Both the position numbers and the translations under genes were made by a program. A DNA stretch of 64,000 nucleotides from Sphaerochaeta halotolerans (GTDB lineage Bacteria; Spirochaetota; Spirochaetia; Sphaerochaetales; Sphaerochaetaceae): positions 62,001 through 126,000 of the forward strand of contig NZ_QUWK01000007.1 in assembly GCF_003429665.1 (NCBI RefSeq). The letters run 5' to 3'. Every line of letters begins with the position of its first letter. The stretch's first letter is position 1. The notes under the pieces are model-generated. The model did not search any database, was not told where the DNA came from, and saw only the letters and a list, made by a program, of their open reading frames with translations. Shown here piece after piece: positions 14,982-23,885 of this stretch.

Positions 14982-15881
14982 ATGCAAGAATCCATTATGC
15001 TGTTCTTTTTAAATATCGAGAATCCCGTTCTCGACTTCCTGGGCAACATTGCCTCACTCTTGGGAGAGCAAACCTTCGTTATTGCCGTCATTCTGTACAT
15101 CTTTTGGAATCATGACAAGAAGAAGGGATTCGGTCTCTACTCATCAGTACTGCTCTCAGTCATCGCAATGGGTATCTTGAAAGCCATTGTCCGGGCTCCC
15201 CGTCCATTCCAGGTATTGGAGTCAATCCAAGGGAAACGACTGGCGACCGCAACCGGCTACTCATTCCCCAGCGGACACACTACCACCGGTGCCGCTTTCT
15301 ATACAGCACTCGCCCTCTCATTCCGCAAGCGAAAGGTTAGCATTTTCTGTGCGATCATGATGACACTGGTAGGATTGAGCCGGCTCTATCTTGGCGTACA
15401 CTGGCCAATCGATGTGTTTGCAGGACTCCTGCTTGGAGTTTTCATCAGCTTCGCATTCTACCACTATCTGGACTATCTCTATGATGATGAGAATCGACGC
15501 ATGAGGTACTTGCTTATCATGGGGACCATCTTTGCCGTAAGTGGAGCTGTAATCAGCATTCTGCTCAACTTTTTCTCAGCAGATGAGACAGCATTCAATG
15601 ACCTGATGAAGGTCCTGGCGCTCGGCGGCGGAGGGTATCTTGGCTTCGCTCTTGAAAACAAGAAGGTTCAATTTTTGACGGATGGAACCTTGGGCAAGAA
15701 AATTGCCCGTTATCTTATCGGCTTGGTGGTAGTACTTCTGATCATGGGATCAAAAGTCATTATCCCAGAGTCTCTGTATGCGATCGGAGGCTTCGTGAGG
15801 TACAGCCTCGTAGGGTTCTGGGCAACTGGACTCTATCCACTTATAGGAAAAAATCTGCATCTTTTCTCTGGTGCTCGATAA
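14982..15881 (+). CDS. PAP2-family membrane phosphatase
   Basis: A 299-residue integral membrane phosphatase. The three PAP2 motifs are KAIVRAPRPF (residues ~66-75), PSGHTTT (~99-105) and SRLYLGVHWPIDV (~137-149), where the two His and the Arg form the acid phosphatase site. Substrates in this family are phosphatidic acid, undecaprenyl pyrophosphate or phosphatidylglycerophosphate. The C-terminal ~120 residues add extra hydrophobic segments beyond the core domain. AAGGAG before the ATG at 14982 (MQESIML) fixes the start; the ORF-track start at 14913 lies in the promoter. The 3' end overlaps the convergent exonuclease gene by 41 bp. Confidence 0.87.
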   Translation: MQESIMLFFLNIENPVLDFLGNIASLLGEQTFVIAVILYIFWNHDKKKGFGLYSSVLLSVIAMGILKAIVRAPRPFQVLESIQGKRLATATGYSFPSGHTTTGAAFYTALALSFRKRKVSIFCAIMMTLVGLSRLYLGVHWPIDVFAGLLLGVFISFAFYHYLDYLYDDENRRMRYLLIMGTIFAVSGAVISILLNFFSADETAFNDLMKVLALGGGGYLGFALENKKVQFLTDGTLGKKIARYLIGLVVVLLIMGSKVIIPESLYAIGGFVRYSLVGFWATGLYPLIGKNLHLFSGAR

Positions 15882-16434
15882 TCTTTGGCTCAATACCCTT
15901 GGTAATCAGGAACCGGCGAAGATCAAGCAACTCGTTGAGGTGCCCTTGGCAGAGCCGGTACATGATCTTTCCACACATGATGGCATCATCAAGAGCGTAG
16001 TGAGCCTGATACTCCATGTCGAAGTAATCGACAAGGTAGGAGAGCTTGTAGCTGTGCATCTTTGGCCAGAGCTTGCGTGCAATGGTCAGGGTGCATAGAT
16101 AGCTCATTTCCCGAGCTTCCAGGTCATATACTTCGAACGCAGCTTTCATCACTCCCATGTCAAAGACTGCATTGTGAGCAACAAGGATGTCACGACCGAT
16201 GAAATTGCGCATCTCATCCCAGATCTGGTCAAACTCTGGAGCAGCAAGACACTCTTCACTGGAGAGCTTGTGCACTGCGGTCATCCCTGGATCAAAATAT
16301 GGATGCTTGGGACGAATCAAGGAGTAATATGTCTCAAGCAGACTCCCCTCTTCATCAAAGCGGGCAAGGGCTACTGAACAAGCTCCACCGGGATAGCTGT
16401 TCGCCGTTTCAAAATCTAGTGCGACATAATTCAC
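15841..16434 (-). CDS. DEDDh 3'-5' exonuclease (DNA polymerase III epsilon-like)
   Basis: A 197-residue exonuclease domain protein. Exo I is ALDFETANS (Asp and Glu, residues ~5-13), Exo II is LVAHNAVFDMGVM (~85-97) and Exo III is HYALDDAIMCG (His and Asp, ~143-153), giving the full DEDDh set. A short C-terminal tail (HLNELLDLRRFLITKG) follows. It is a stand-alone exonuclease rather than the polymerase subunit, so repair or RNA/DNA degradation is possible. Its ATG overlaps the stop of the upstream cysteine desulfidase-like gene by 4 bp. Confidence 0.85.
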   Translation of the reverse strand: MNYVALDFETANSYPGGACSVALARFDEEGSLLETYYSLIRPKHPYFDPGMTAVHKLSSEECLAAPEFDQIWDEMRNFIGRDILVAHNAVFDMGVMKAAFEVYDLEAREMSYLCTLTIARKLWPKMHSYKLSYLVDYFDMEYQAHYALDDAIMCGKIMYRLCQGHLNELLDLRRFLITKGIEPKIIEHQRKDADFFL

Positions 16435-17705
16435 GACTGTTTTCCCAACATGATGGAGAGAATCGTTTTGTCCGTTTCCTCCATGCCTTCATGACTGATC
16501 CTGGAGAGGAAATCCATACTCTCCATACTCGACTTTCCAACGATTCCGCTCTCACTTCCTGGAGAAAGCCCACGAAATGCAAGGTTGCAGGCAAGGTTTG
16601 CCGCTTCCACACAACTGTAGATCTTCAGGGCACAGGTGGACTTTGCTCCATCACAGATAATGCCAGTGAGATTGCCAACCATGGTGTTGAAGGCACGGTC
16701 CATCTCTTCCAGGCTTCCTCCCAGAAGATAGACCAAACCACAAGCTGTCCCAATGGAGGCAGTAAAGGCCCCACAGAGGGCACTCAGTCGGTCTTTTCTG
16801 GCAGTCAAACCCAATCCAATCAGCTGGCTGAGCAACAATGCTTTCCCGAGCTGTTCATCATCTACTTTCAAATATGAGGCAACTACCGCTATAGGGACGG
16901 TCAAGGTAATTCCCTGGTTTCCACTGCCACTATTGATAATTACCGGCAAAGGGCATCCTGCCATTCTTGCATCACTGGCAGCGGCTGCCATTGCAGAGCC
17001 CAAACTGAAGGCTTCAGTTAGATTTTTAGGCGCTCTCCCTATTGGCTCAGCAGCGATTTTCCCCACTGAAAGGCCATAAGAATGATCGAGTGCATGTCGT
17101 GCAATGGCGAGGTTGGTCTCTTTTGCGCTCAGTACTAGGTCAATTGCCTCCTGAGGTGCTTGTTCCACCCACATGAGCATATCAGCAAGACTGGCAGAAT
17201 CGAGGAACTGCTCATCTTCTGCTTCCAGTTCTGTGCCACAGGCATCGACCGCCAGCTCACGCAGAACGGTATCGTTGTACTGAAGAAAGCTGAACCTGTC
17301 GTGTTCTCCACTGATGGTTGCAATGGCAACATCATCACCAGCCTTTGCAATAACCTTGATATACAGGGAAGGAACTCCACTTTCAATAACGAGGGAGACG
17401 GGAATTGCGGAGGCCTTCTCTATTTGCTTTTCGGTAAGACTGCTGAGGATACTTAGCCCTTTCTCACTGTCGCCCCCACTTGCTCCAAGGGCTACTGCAG
17501 CTTGAATCCCCTTTAGCGAGCAATTTGGGATGCCTACACCCATTGCATTCTTGACCATGTCTCGACTGGTGTAAATTTCCAGAGAGGTAGGCACCAGACC
17601 TAGAAGTTCCGCAGCCTTTGCTCCTGCCAGAGCTGAAGCTGCGGGTTCAGTGCATCCCATTGCAGGGCGCAATTCTTTTATTAATATTTTGAGGTATTTA
17701 TCCAT
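16431..17705 (-). CDS. UPF0597 / L-cysteine desulfidase-like protein (CyuA/YhaM family)
   Basis: A 424-residue protein of the serine dehydratase alpha-chain superfamily. Cys residues that can ligate a 4Fe-4S cluster are visible in MGCTEPAA (residue ~18) and in the C-terminal TGIICDGAKSTCALK (~340-355), with the central MAGCPLPVIINSGSGNQGI loop. Members cleave L-cysteine to pyruvate, ammonia and sulfide without PLP. The protein is full length. It is 4-bp coupled to the downstream exonuclease, an association with no obvious functional logic. Confidence 0.83.
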   Translation of the reverse strand: MDKYLKILIKELRPAMGCTEPAASALAGAKAAELLGLVPTSLEIYTSRDMVKNAMGVGIPNCSLKGIQAAVALGASGGDSEKGLSILSSLTEKQIEKASAIPVSLVIESGVPSLYIKVIAKAGDDVAIATISGEHDRFSFLQYNDTVLRELAVDACGTELEAEDEQFLDSASLADMLMWVEQAPQEAIDLVLSAKETNLAIARHALDHSYGLSVGKIAAEPIGRAPKNLTEAFSLGSAMAAAASDARMAGCPLPVIINSGSGNQGITLTVPIAVVASYLKVDDEQLGKALLLSQLIGLGLTARKDRLSALCGAFTASIGTACGLVYLLGGSLEEMDRAFNTMVGNLTGIICDGAKSTCALKIYSCVEAANLACNLAFRGLSPGSESGIVGKSSMESMDFLSRISHEGMEETDKTILSIMLGKQS

Positions 17706-17763
17706 AAAATCACTATATCACTACCCTAATGCTCACTCAAACCCAAAAAATCGAAATATTCCA

Positions 17764-18975
17764 TCATCTAGGAACATCTGCAATAAACAGAGTACCTTTA
17801 ACCTGCAAGGTATAGGAACCAAGGGAGGCCGCTACCACATGACAGCTGCCTTTCTTCAGCATTCGCTTCTCCTTTTCAGAGATGAACTGGGCACTACCCT
17901 CTGAGACAAAGAGCAACTCGATACTCCTTCGGTCGGTAATCTCATAGGTACCACTGGTGAGTACCATGAGATGGAACTCCTCGGTAGGAGTGAGGAGATG
18001 CATTCGTCCTGAAGCTCCCCGTACCATCTGAACCTTCTGAACCTCTTTTCCCTTGATCTCAGTGACCTTCATCAACTCCTTGACATCTACTTTCTTGTTT
18101 GTAAGCCCGCCACGAAGCACATTATCGGACGCACTCATGAGTTCAATACCATTACCAAACACATAAGCATGCAAGGTCCTTGGCTCAAGATAGAGGGCTT
18201 CCCCCTCTTCAAGATGTGTTACGTTCAACAAGAATGGGCAGAACAGTCCGGGGTCCTTGGGATAGGAGACATAGCTCGCAAGGACAATTCCCTTGCTCTC
18301 CAGAAAACGACCATCAGCCGTGCTGGTTGGCAACTCTTCATGCATCTTCAGGGATGCTATATACTCATCAATAAGCACGGACAAGGTTTCCTTGCTCATG
18401 GTGTACAGTTGTTTGAACAATCGGGAAAGCTGAGCATCCTGGTCCACACCTGTTTCATCAAGATATGAGAAGTATTTAGGATACCCTTCAGGTAACAAGA
18501 GTTTCAAAATGGGAGCAATCTGGGAAAGGGGGCGAAATCCACACATTGCCGTAATCGGGGTAAGTGCATAGATTACTTCCGCCTTACGATTGGGGTCCTT
18601 GTAGTTCCAGAGTTCTTGGGGAAGGCGTTTACGGATAATCGCTTCCCATTCCCATCCCGCCTTAGCTTGAAGCGTATCGGGATGGACCTGTATGGAGAGA
18701 GGCTTCTCAATGGCCAGGATCTTGAACAGAAGTGGCAGCTCATCCCCAAAGGATTCCTGGTGGTCTTCTCCAAACCAGTGATCACTGTCCCCTTTGAGAA
18801 ACGATGAAAGGTTTTGGTTCGTTTCCATGACGATTGCATCCCCCGAGGGATGGGTTCCAAACCAAAGCTCAGCTTTAGCTTTTCCATCTTCCGGGACACC
18901 CAACAGCGCAGGAATGAATGAGGTATTCCCCCACTCATACTCCTTGATATGTCCCTTTATTTGTACAATGTCCAT
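17764..18975 (-). CDS. manA: Mannose-6-phosphate isomerase, class I
   Basis: A 403-residue zinc enzyme interconverting mannose-6-phosphate and fructose-6-phosphate. Zn ligands appear in SIQVHPDTLQAKAG (Gln and His, ~94-107) and in YKDPNRKAEVIYAL (Glu), with LEPRTLHAYVFGNGIELMSASDNVLRGG (His, ~250-277) carrying the rest of the site. The ATG at 18975 follows TTGGAGG; the ORF-track start four codons earlier is a TTG. The gene appears monocistronic. Confidence 0.92.
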   Translation of the reverse strand: MDIVQIKGHIKEYEWGNTSFIPALLGVPEDGKAKAELWFGTHPSGDAIVMETNQNLSSFLKGDSDHWFGEDHQESFGDELPLLFKILAIEKPLSIQVHPDTLQAKAGWEWEAIIRKRLPQELWNYKDPNRKAEVIYALTPITAMCGFRPLSQIAPILKLLLPEGYPKYFSYLDETGVDQDAQLSRLFKQLYTMSKETLSVLIDEYIASLKMHEELPTSTADGRFLESKGIVLASYVSYPKDPGLFCPFLLNVTHLEEGEALYLEPRTLHAYVFGNGIELMSASDNVLRGGLTNKKVDVKELMKVTEIKGKEVQKVQMVRGASGRMHLLTPTEEFHLMVLTSGTYEITDRRSIELLFVSEGSAQFISEKEKRMLKKGSCHVVAASLGSYTLQVKGTLFIADVPR

Positions 18976-19019
18976 ATCAGCCTCCAAGACAAAGTATAGT
19001 TCGCTTGCCCTCAGAGAGC

Positions 19020-19049
19020 AAGTAAACCCACCGGAGGGTGGGCTTACTT
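19020..19049 (-). terminator. Terminator of nhaC
   Basis: AAGTAA-CCCACC pairs with GGTGGG-TTACTT around a GGAG loop (one mismatch), 17 bases after the nhaC stop on the minus strand. Confidence 0.7.
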
Positions 19050-19065
19050 GGCACAGAATCGTGTG

Positions 19066-20685
19066 TTAGTTGTTCAGAATCTTGGGAAGGAAGACCATGG
19101 CTGCTGCAAAACAGGCCAAGGTAACAATCCAAGCTGCCAGCACATTCAGGAAGATTCCACCTACGAAAAAGCCAACCAATGCACAAACTGCAGTGGTAAT
19201 TGCGTAGGGCATCTGGGTTGCAACGTGCTCAAGGTGAGGACACCCTGCACCGGTGGAACTCAAGATGGTCGTGTCACTGATTGGTGAGGCATGGTCACCA
19301 AAGACAGACCCACCGAGTACAGCACTCACGCTGATCATTGCTGCATTGAGCAAGCCGGCGTCTGCAAGGCCTTTTGCCTGAGCAAGACCGACAGCAATCG
19401 GCATAACAATCGGGATCATGATGGCAAAGGTGCCCCAGCTTGTACCGGTTGAGAATGAGATCAGTGCAGAGAGTGCAAAGGCGATGACAGGAACCAGTGC
19501 AATCGGGAATCCGCCACCAACAACTGCATCACTGAGGTATGCAGCCAAACCAAGACCACCATCTGCGGGACTGTTCTTGATAACCGTGCCAATGGTCCAA
19601 GCCATGGTCAGGATAATCAGAGCAGGAACCATGCTCTTGATGCCATCAGTTATAGCTCCACTTGCTTCCTTGATAGTAAAGAGCTTGCGAACGGTATAAT
19701 AGATGTAGGTGATAACCAAGGTGAAGATTACAGCATAGAACAGTGCCATGGAAGCATCAGTGTTATTGAATGCATCACCGAGTGACATGGATGCTGCTGC
19801 TGCACCGACACTGGTAATGGTCTCACCGTCAATGGAGGAGAGATAGGTGGTTACTGGGAATAAAATGACTGCTGAAACGATGAGGACAATAATCGGGAAA
19901 AGCATATCCAGAGGTTTTGCCTTGTCTGCATTCACATCTCCATCGATGTCTATTTCACCAGGGGCGGGACCATATTTCTCGTTGTACAGGTTACCGGTTT
20001 CCTGGGCGTACGCAATGCTTTTCGCCATGGGACCGAAGTTCCGCCCACTCAAAATGATTACCAACACCATGATGATTGTCAGAAGTGCATACAGGTTGTA
20101 GGGAACCGAACGGATAAAGAAGGAGAATTCACTGACTCCCAAAGCATCAAAACCTTCAGATCCTTTCACAATGGACATGACGGTAATAACCCAGCTGGAA
20201 ATGGGGACCAGAATACAGACAGGAGCTGCAGTGGAGTCCAGGATGTAAGCAAGCTGTGCGCGGGAAACCTTGTTCTTGTCGGTAATAGGACGCATGACTG
20301 TTCCTACTGCAAGACTGTTGAAGTAGTCATCGATGAAGATCAACAGACCACAGAACCAGGTCATCAAGAGACTGGTCTTCTGGGTATGCAGCTTGTCTGC
20401 TGCCCAACGACCAAAAGCGTGGGCTGAACCGGTCTTGCTGAGCATACCGACCAACCCGCCAAGCAATGCACAGAAGAGGAAGATACGGATGTTCCACCCA
20501 TCGTTGAGCGATCCGGCAACCATGTCGGTAAGATTGATGATTGCTACCAGAGGATTTCCGCCTGCTACGATCAACGCACCAGAAAAAATCCCGAGAAACA
20601 GGGAAACCATTACATCCTTGGTAATGAAGGCAAGGGTAATGGTAAGAACGGGAGGAATGAGTCCCCAGATTCCAAAACTTGTCAT
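19066..20685 (-). CDS. nhaC: Na+/H+ antiporter, NhaC family
   Basis: A 539-residue membrane protein with about 12-13 helices. Family segments include FIDDYFNSLAVGTVMRPI (~116-133), STAAPVCILVPISSW (~149-163), the ALISFSTGTSWGTFAIMIPI signature (~412-431) and VLGGSVFGDHASPISDTTILSSTGAG (~465-490). It exchanges Na+ for H+ to support pH and sodium homeostasis and fits a low-respiration, fermentative cell. A CTCATAAGGG/CCTTATGAG-like imperfect repeat lies before the start. The gene is monocistronic. Confidence 0.9.
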   Translation of the reverse strand: MTSFGIWGLIPPVLTITLAFITKDVMVSLFLGIFSGALIVAGGNPLVAIINLTDMVAGSLNDGWNIRIFLFCALLGGLVGMLSKTGSAHAFGRWAADKLHTQKTSLLMTWFCGLLIFIDDYFNSLAVGTVMRPITDKNKVSRAQLAYILDSTAAPVCILVPISSWVITVMSIVKGSEGFDALGVSEFSFFIRSVPYNLYALLTIIMVLVIILSGRNFGPMAKSIAYAQETGNLYNEKYGPAPGEIDIDGDVNADKAKPLDMLFPIIVLIVSAVILFPVTTYLSSIDGETITSVGAAAASMSLGDAFNNTDASMALFYAVIFTLVITYIYYTVRKLFTIKEASGAITDGIKSMVPALIILTMAWTIGTVIKNSPADGGLGLAAYLSDAVVGGGFPIALVPVIAFALSALISFSTGTSWGTFAIMIPIVMPIAVGLAQAKGLADAGLLNAAMISVSAVLGGSVFGDHASPISDTTILSSTGAGCPHLEHVATQMPYAITTAVCALVGFFVGGIFLNVLAAWIVTLACFAAAMVFLPKILNN

Positions 20686-20846
20686 ATTAACCTCTCATAA
20701 GGGAAAAACCCTAAAGTGTGATTGTATGGAGACTATATCATGAGTTTTGTAACAAAGGAAAGCTTAAAAAGAGCTGGTTTGTATATTTTCTTACAATTTG
20801 TTATTAAAATAACAAATCTCATCCTAAAGAAAGGGACAAGACGCGA

Positions 20847-20875
20847 GAATGCCCTCCTTTCCAGGGAGGGCATTC
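20847..20875 (-). terminator. Terminator of the barrel/lipoprotein operon
   Basis: A perfect 11-bp stem, GAATGCCCTCC with GGAGGGCATTC, around a 7-base loop, 20 bases after the stop of the 20895-22166 gene. The following U-tract is poor. Confidence 0.65.
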
Positions 20876-20894
20876 CGTGAGTAAGAGTACGACA

Positions 20895-22166
20895 CTAGCG
20901 AGACAAGAGTGAGAATCTCAGTGATAATGCATCGATGGGCTTGTCACCGATACTTGCTCCGTATTCCTGTATGGAATAAGCCGCATCAATGTGGAAGATC
21001 AGGAGATCTAATCCAGCACCGATGGACTTGTAGCCCTGGCTGATACCACCACGTACATCAAGAATGCTCAGCAATCTTACCGATGCTCCGAGGCGGGTCT
21101 GTTCGAAGAATGCACGCTTCAGATCATCACCCTGCAGTCCACCCATTGACGTGATATCTACAACATCCACGGCAAGAACGGGTCTGACCAGGGAACCAAT
21201 ATCTGGTACCCAGGTAAGTCCTGCATCCAGTCTCCAATCGGACTCGATAGTCCACTCATCCTCAAGTATAGAGGAGGATGGTGTTACATCAGCATCATCG
21301 GTAAGTCTATCGCCAAGCACCTCATAGGCCCAATCATTGACTGAGTTATAGGTGGTCATCTTATAATTACCGTTGAAGTTCTTTGCCGCTACAGAGAGGG
21401 TCAATCCAGCTGGGAAGTTCACGTTAATACCAGCAGAGATTGGGAGAGCATAGCCGGCAATTAGAGGGGTACTACCGATAAAAGTACCCTCAATATCTGG
21501 ATCATCTTCAGCCATCATATCGGTAATGGAAGATGCACTTTGGGCTTCATAGTATGCCTTGTACACAGCCTGGGCTGTTAGACCAAGGTCGATGCTGATC
21601 TTTTCAGGTACAATACCAATTCTGAAGCCGAGTCCAGCAGTAGCTGCTGTGGTTACCTGGGCAATCAGGTTGGTACTCATCATGTCAGCACCAGTCTTAT
21701 AGGACATAAGGCGTTCCTGAGCTTGCAAGGACAATCCAAAGCTTCCAATCGTCAAAGTGGTGGAAACATCGGTTGTCAGTACGTCTCCATATCCTTTCTT
21801 GATGGTTGCCAAGAATTTCTGAGCACCACTTATCATGGAATCATCTGTTCCTTCTTCAAAATCTTCAATCGCCCCACTCTCCAAGATTGCCTTGGGACTG
21901 TAAGCAATAACGGTTACCGATGGGAAAGTGAACTTGAATCCACTCTTGGTTAGGTTAGCTGGGTTGATGAGGAAGCTATCATGATAGCCTTTCACACCCA
22001 GTCCTGCACCACCCATGCCCATTGCCCGCACGCTCGTTCCCACAAAGGGTTCAGCTACTTGGGCATAGACAACATTCGAATCAGGGTCGTATGCACTCAC
22101 TGCAAGCAGAGGAGCCGCAACCATGAACAATGCAACCATTGTAATTATTGTTATTTTCGTCTTCAT
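20895..22166 (-). CDS. FadL/PorV-like outer membrane beta-barrel protein
   Basis: A 423-residue secreted protein. Signal peptide at residues 1-~25 (hydrophobic core ITMVALFMVAAPLLAVSA). After it, SVRAMGMGGAGLGV...HDSFLINPANL is the N-terminal signature of FadL/PorV/UPF0164-type barrels, followed by many alternating amphipathic strands (e.g. LDVRGGISQGYKSIGAGLDLL). The C-terminus LSLRFSLLSR is strand-like but does not end in Phe. The transported molecule is unknown. It follows the lipoprotein gene by 14 bp and shares its operon. Confidence 0.75.
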   Translation of the reverse strand: MKTKITIITMVALFMVAAPLLAVSAYDPDSNVVYAQVAEPFVGTSVRAMGMGGAGLGVKGYHDSFLINPANLTKSGFKFTFPSVTVIAYSPKAILESGAIEDFEEGTDDSMISGAQKFLATIKKGYGDVLTTDVSTTLTIGSFGLSLQAQERLMSYKTGADMMSTNLIAQVTTAATAGLGFRIGIVPEKISIDLGLTAQAVYKAYYEAQSASSITDMMAEDDPDIEGTFIGSTPLIAGYALPISAGINVNFPAGLTLSVAAKNFNGNYKMTTYNSVNDWAYEVLGDRLTDDADVTPSSSILEDEWTIESDWRLDAGLTWVPDIGSLVRPVLAVDVVDITSMGGLQGDDLKRAFFEQTRLGASVRLLSILDVRGGISQGYKSIGAGLDLLIFHIDAAYSIQEYGASIGDKPIDALSLRFSLLSR

Positions 22167-22180
22167 GATATCTCTCCTCC

Positions 22181-23650
22181 TTAATTACTCTCTGAATCCC
22201 AATCATCATAGATGGATTGGAGACTATCTTCGGCTGATGGTTTCAATAAGTCATCCAACAGCTCATCGAGCTGAGCAATACCGTTGATTGAATTGAGTGA
22301 TTTCAAATTCTTCACGATTGACTCATAGTACTCATAGGTTCTTTTCATTCCTTCTGTCCCATCATGTAAGAACTGCTCAAACCCATCATAGGAGAAATCT
22401 GTAATGTCCGGTTCAACCGGTTCATAATCTTCAGGCATCGTTCCAAGACCAATCTCTGGATTATCGTCAAGCAACTCGGCAATAATCGCCTCAGGTCTCG
22501 GAGAAGTGATTTCCTCACTCATCCAATATGCATGATGTTCAGTAAAGATTACCGAGATAAGATACTTGATCAAGGTTGAGGTATCGAAGTTCGCATTCGG
22601 GACTTCAGAAAGCTCCAATTCACTCTTTCTAGCAAATTGCAGAGCATGCTCAATAGAACCACGATAGGCTTTCTGATTCCTGAGGAAACTCTGGTACTTC
22701 GCCTTTGTATAGTCGAAATCATTTCCAGTGTGCGTTATTCCCATGACAGGAAGCAAATCGGGGATCAGATCATTGAGAGAGACCAGAATATCTCCAAACT
22801 CATTATCACCCTCTGCTCGGGAAATAGATTGACTGGTATCATCATTCATTCCAGAAAGCAGTGCTGCCAAATCCAACTGACCAGAGAAGTCGATACTTGC
22901 TGCTCCTGAGAGTTGCTCAGCTACTTGGGCAGTGAAGAGAGCATCGTCTACAATAGAGAGTACTTTTTCTTTGTTTTCTGCTTTAGTTATGTCGATACTA
23001 GTAAAGGAATCATTGCTATCATCTGTATCCAAATTAGTTACCGTATTAGTAATAAGGTTGGTCATCATCTGGAGGATCAAGATATCACCTTGGGTCAACC
23101 CCTCTCCTTGTTCAATCTCAGGAAGGGCAAGCTCTGCGAGGGTACTCTTTAAGTCTTCATCAGTCAATTGACCCTGGAGTGCAGTCAGAGTTGCATTGAA
23201 GAGCTTCACTGTTCCCTCCGCAGCAGTTTTCTGTTCACCTGATGCAGGAGCCTTCAAGGATTCTACCAGTTGCTTGGTCTGAGTTGGGGAAGCAAAAGCG
23301 GTTGCAAGATCGTCTTTTATTGCTTTTTGCTCATCTTCAGTCTGGGGCTTGATGATTGTAGTAACATCACCAGGAACGGTCACTGAAATTCCAATACCAT
23401 AAGGATCAGCAGTGCTATCTTGGCTGCTACTCACATCTATAGCCGAACCTCCTGTTCCAATACTTGCAGTGGTTGTTGTCACTGCAGTAGCATTGGCTGT
23501 ATTGGGCTCAACCATTCCGCTTTCTATGTATACATTACCACTAAAATCACCCATTAAACCTGCGATGTCTTGGCGGATACTAGCATCACATGAGGTGAAT
23601 GCCAGGGTCAGCAGTAGCACCGACAAGATAGGTATTAGAGCCTTTTTCAT
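22181..23650 (-). CDS. Lipoprotein of unknown function
   Basis: A 489-residue lipoprotein. The signal peptide MKKALIPILSVLLLTLAFTSC ends in a lipobox with Cys21, so it should be lipid-anchored on the outer side of a membrane. The mature N-terminus is Thr/Ser/Ala-rich and low in complexity (residues ~45-75), and the rest is acidic and largely helical (e.g. DYEPVEPDITDFSYDGFEQFLHDG). I do not recognise a domain. It is the first gene of a two-gene operon with the FadL-like barrel, suggesting a paired envelope function. Confidence 0.75.
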   Translation of the reverse strand: MKKALIPILSVLLLTLAFTSCDASIRQDIAGLMGDFSGNVYIESGMVEPNTANATAVTTTTASIGTGGSAIDVSSSQDSTADPYGIGISVTVPGDVTTIIKPQTEDEQKAIKDDLATAFASPTQTKQLVESLKAPASGEQKTAAEGTVKLFNATLTALQGQLTDEDLKSTLAELALPEIEQGEGLTQGDILILQMMTNLITNTVTNLDTDDSNDSFTSIDITKAENKEKVLSIVDDALFTAQVAEQLSGAASIDFSGQLDLAALLSGMNDDTSQSISRAEGDNEFGDILVSLNDLIPDLLPVMGITHTGNDFDYTKAKYQSFLRNQKAYRGSIEHALQFARKSELELSEVPNANFDTSTLIKYLISVIFTEHHAYWMSEEITSPRPEAIIAELLDDNPEIGLGTMPEDYEPVEPDITDFSYDGFEQFLHDGTEGMKRTYEYYESIVKNLKSLNSINGIAQLDELLDDLLKPSAEDSLQSIYDDWDSESN

Positions 23651-23817
23651 AACGTCCTCCTCCTGGGGAATTCCTTTCGTATTGCTTTATTCCCTCACCT
23701 CTTCAAGCAAAGGCTATCAATCCGTTTTTTCGCAGGTTGTGTCATACCCTGCACTAGTAAAACGTCTCTACATAAAAAGCGTTACATATTTTATGCTAGT
23801 TGTCTACTCCGAAACTC

Positions 23818-23864
23818 CAAAGGACAAGCAGAAAATTCATATATCCGCTTGCCCTTTGCTTTTT
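23818..23864. terminator. Inverted repeat downstream of the acyl-CoA ligase gene
   Basis: CAAAGGaCAAGC pairs with GCTTGcCCTTTG around a 17-base loop. The T-run (CTTTTT) is on the plus side, while the gene that ends here is on the minus strand, so its terminator role is uncertain. Confidence 0.4.
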
Positions 23865-23885
23865 ATCCAATTGGTTATTCTCTCA

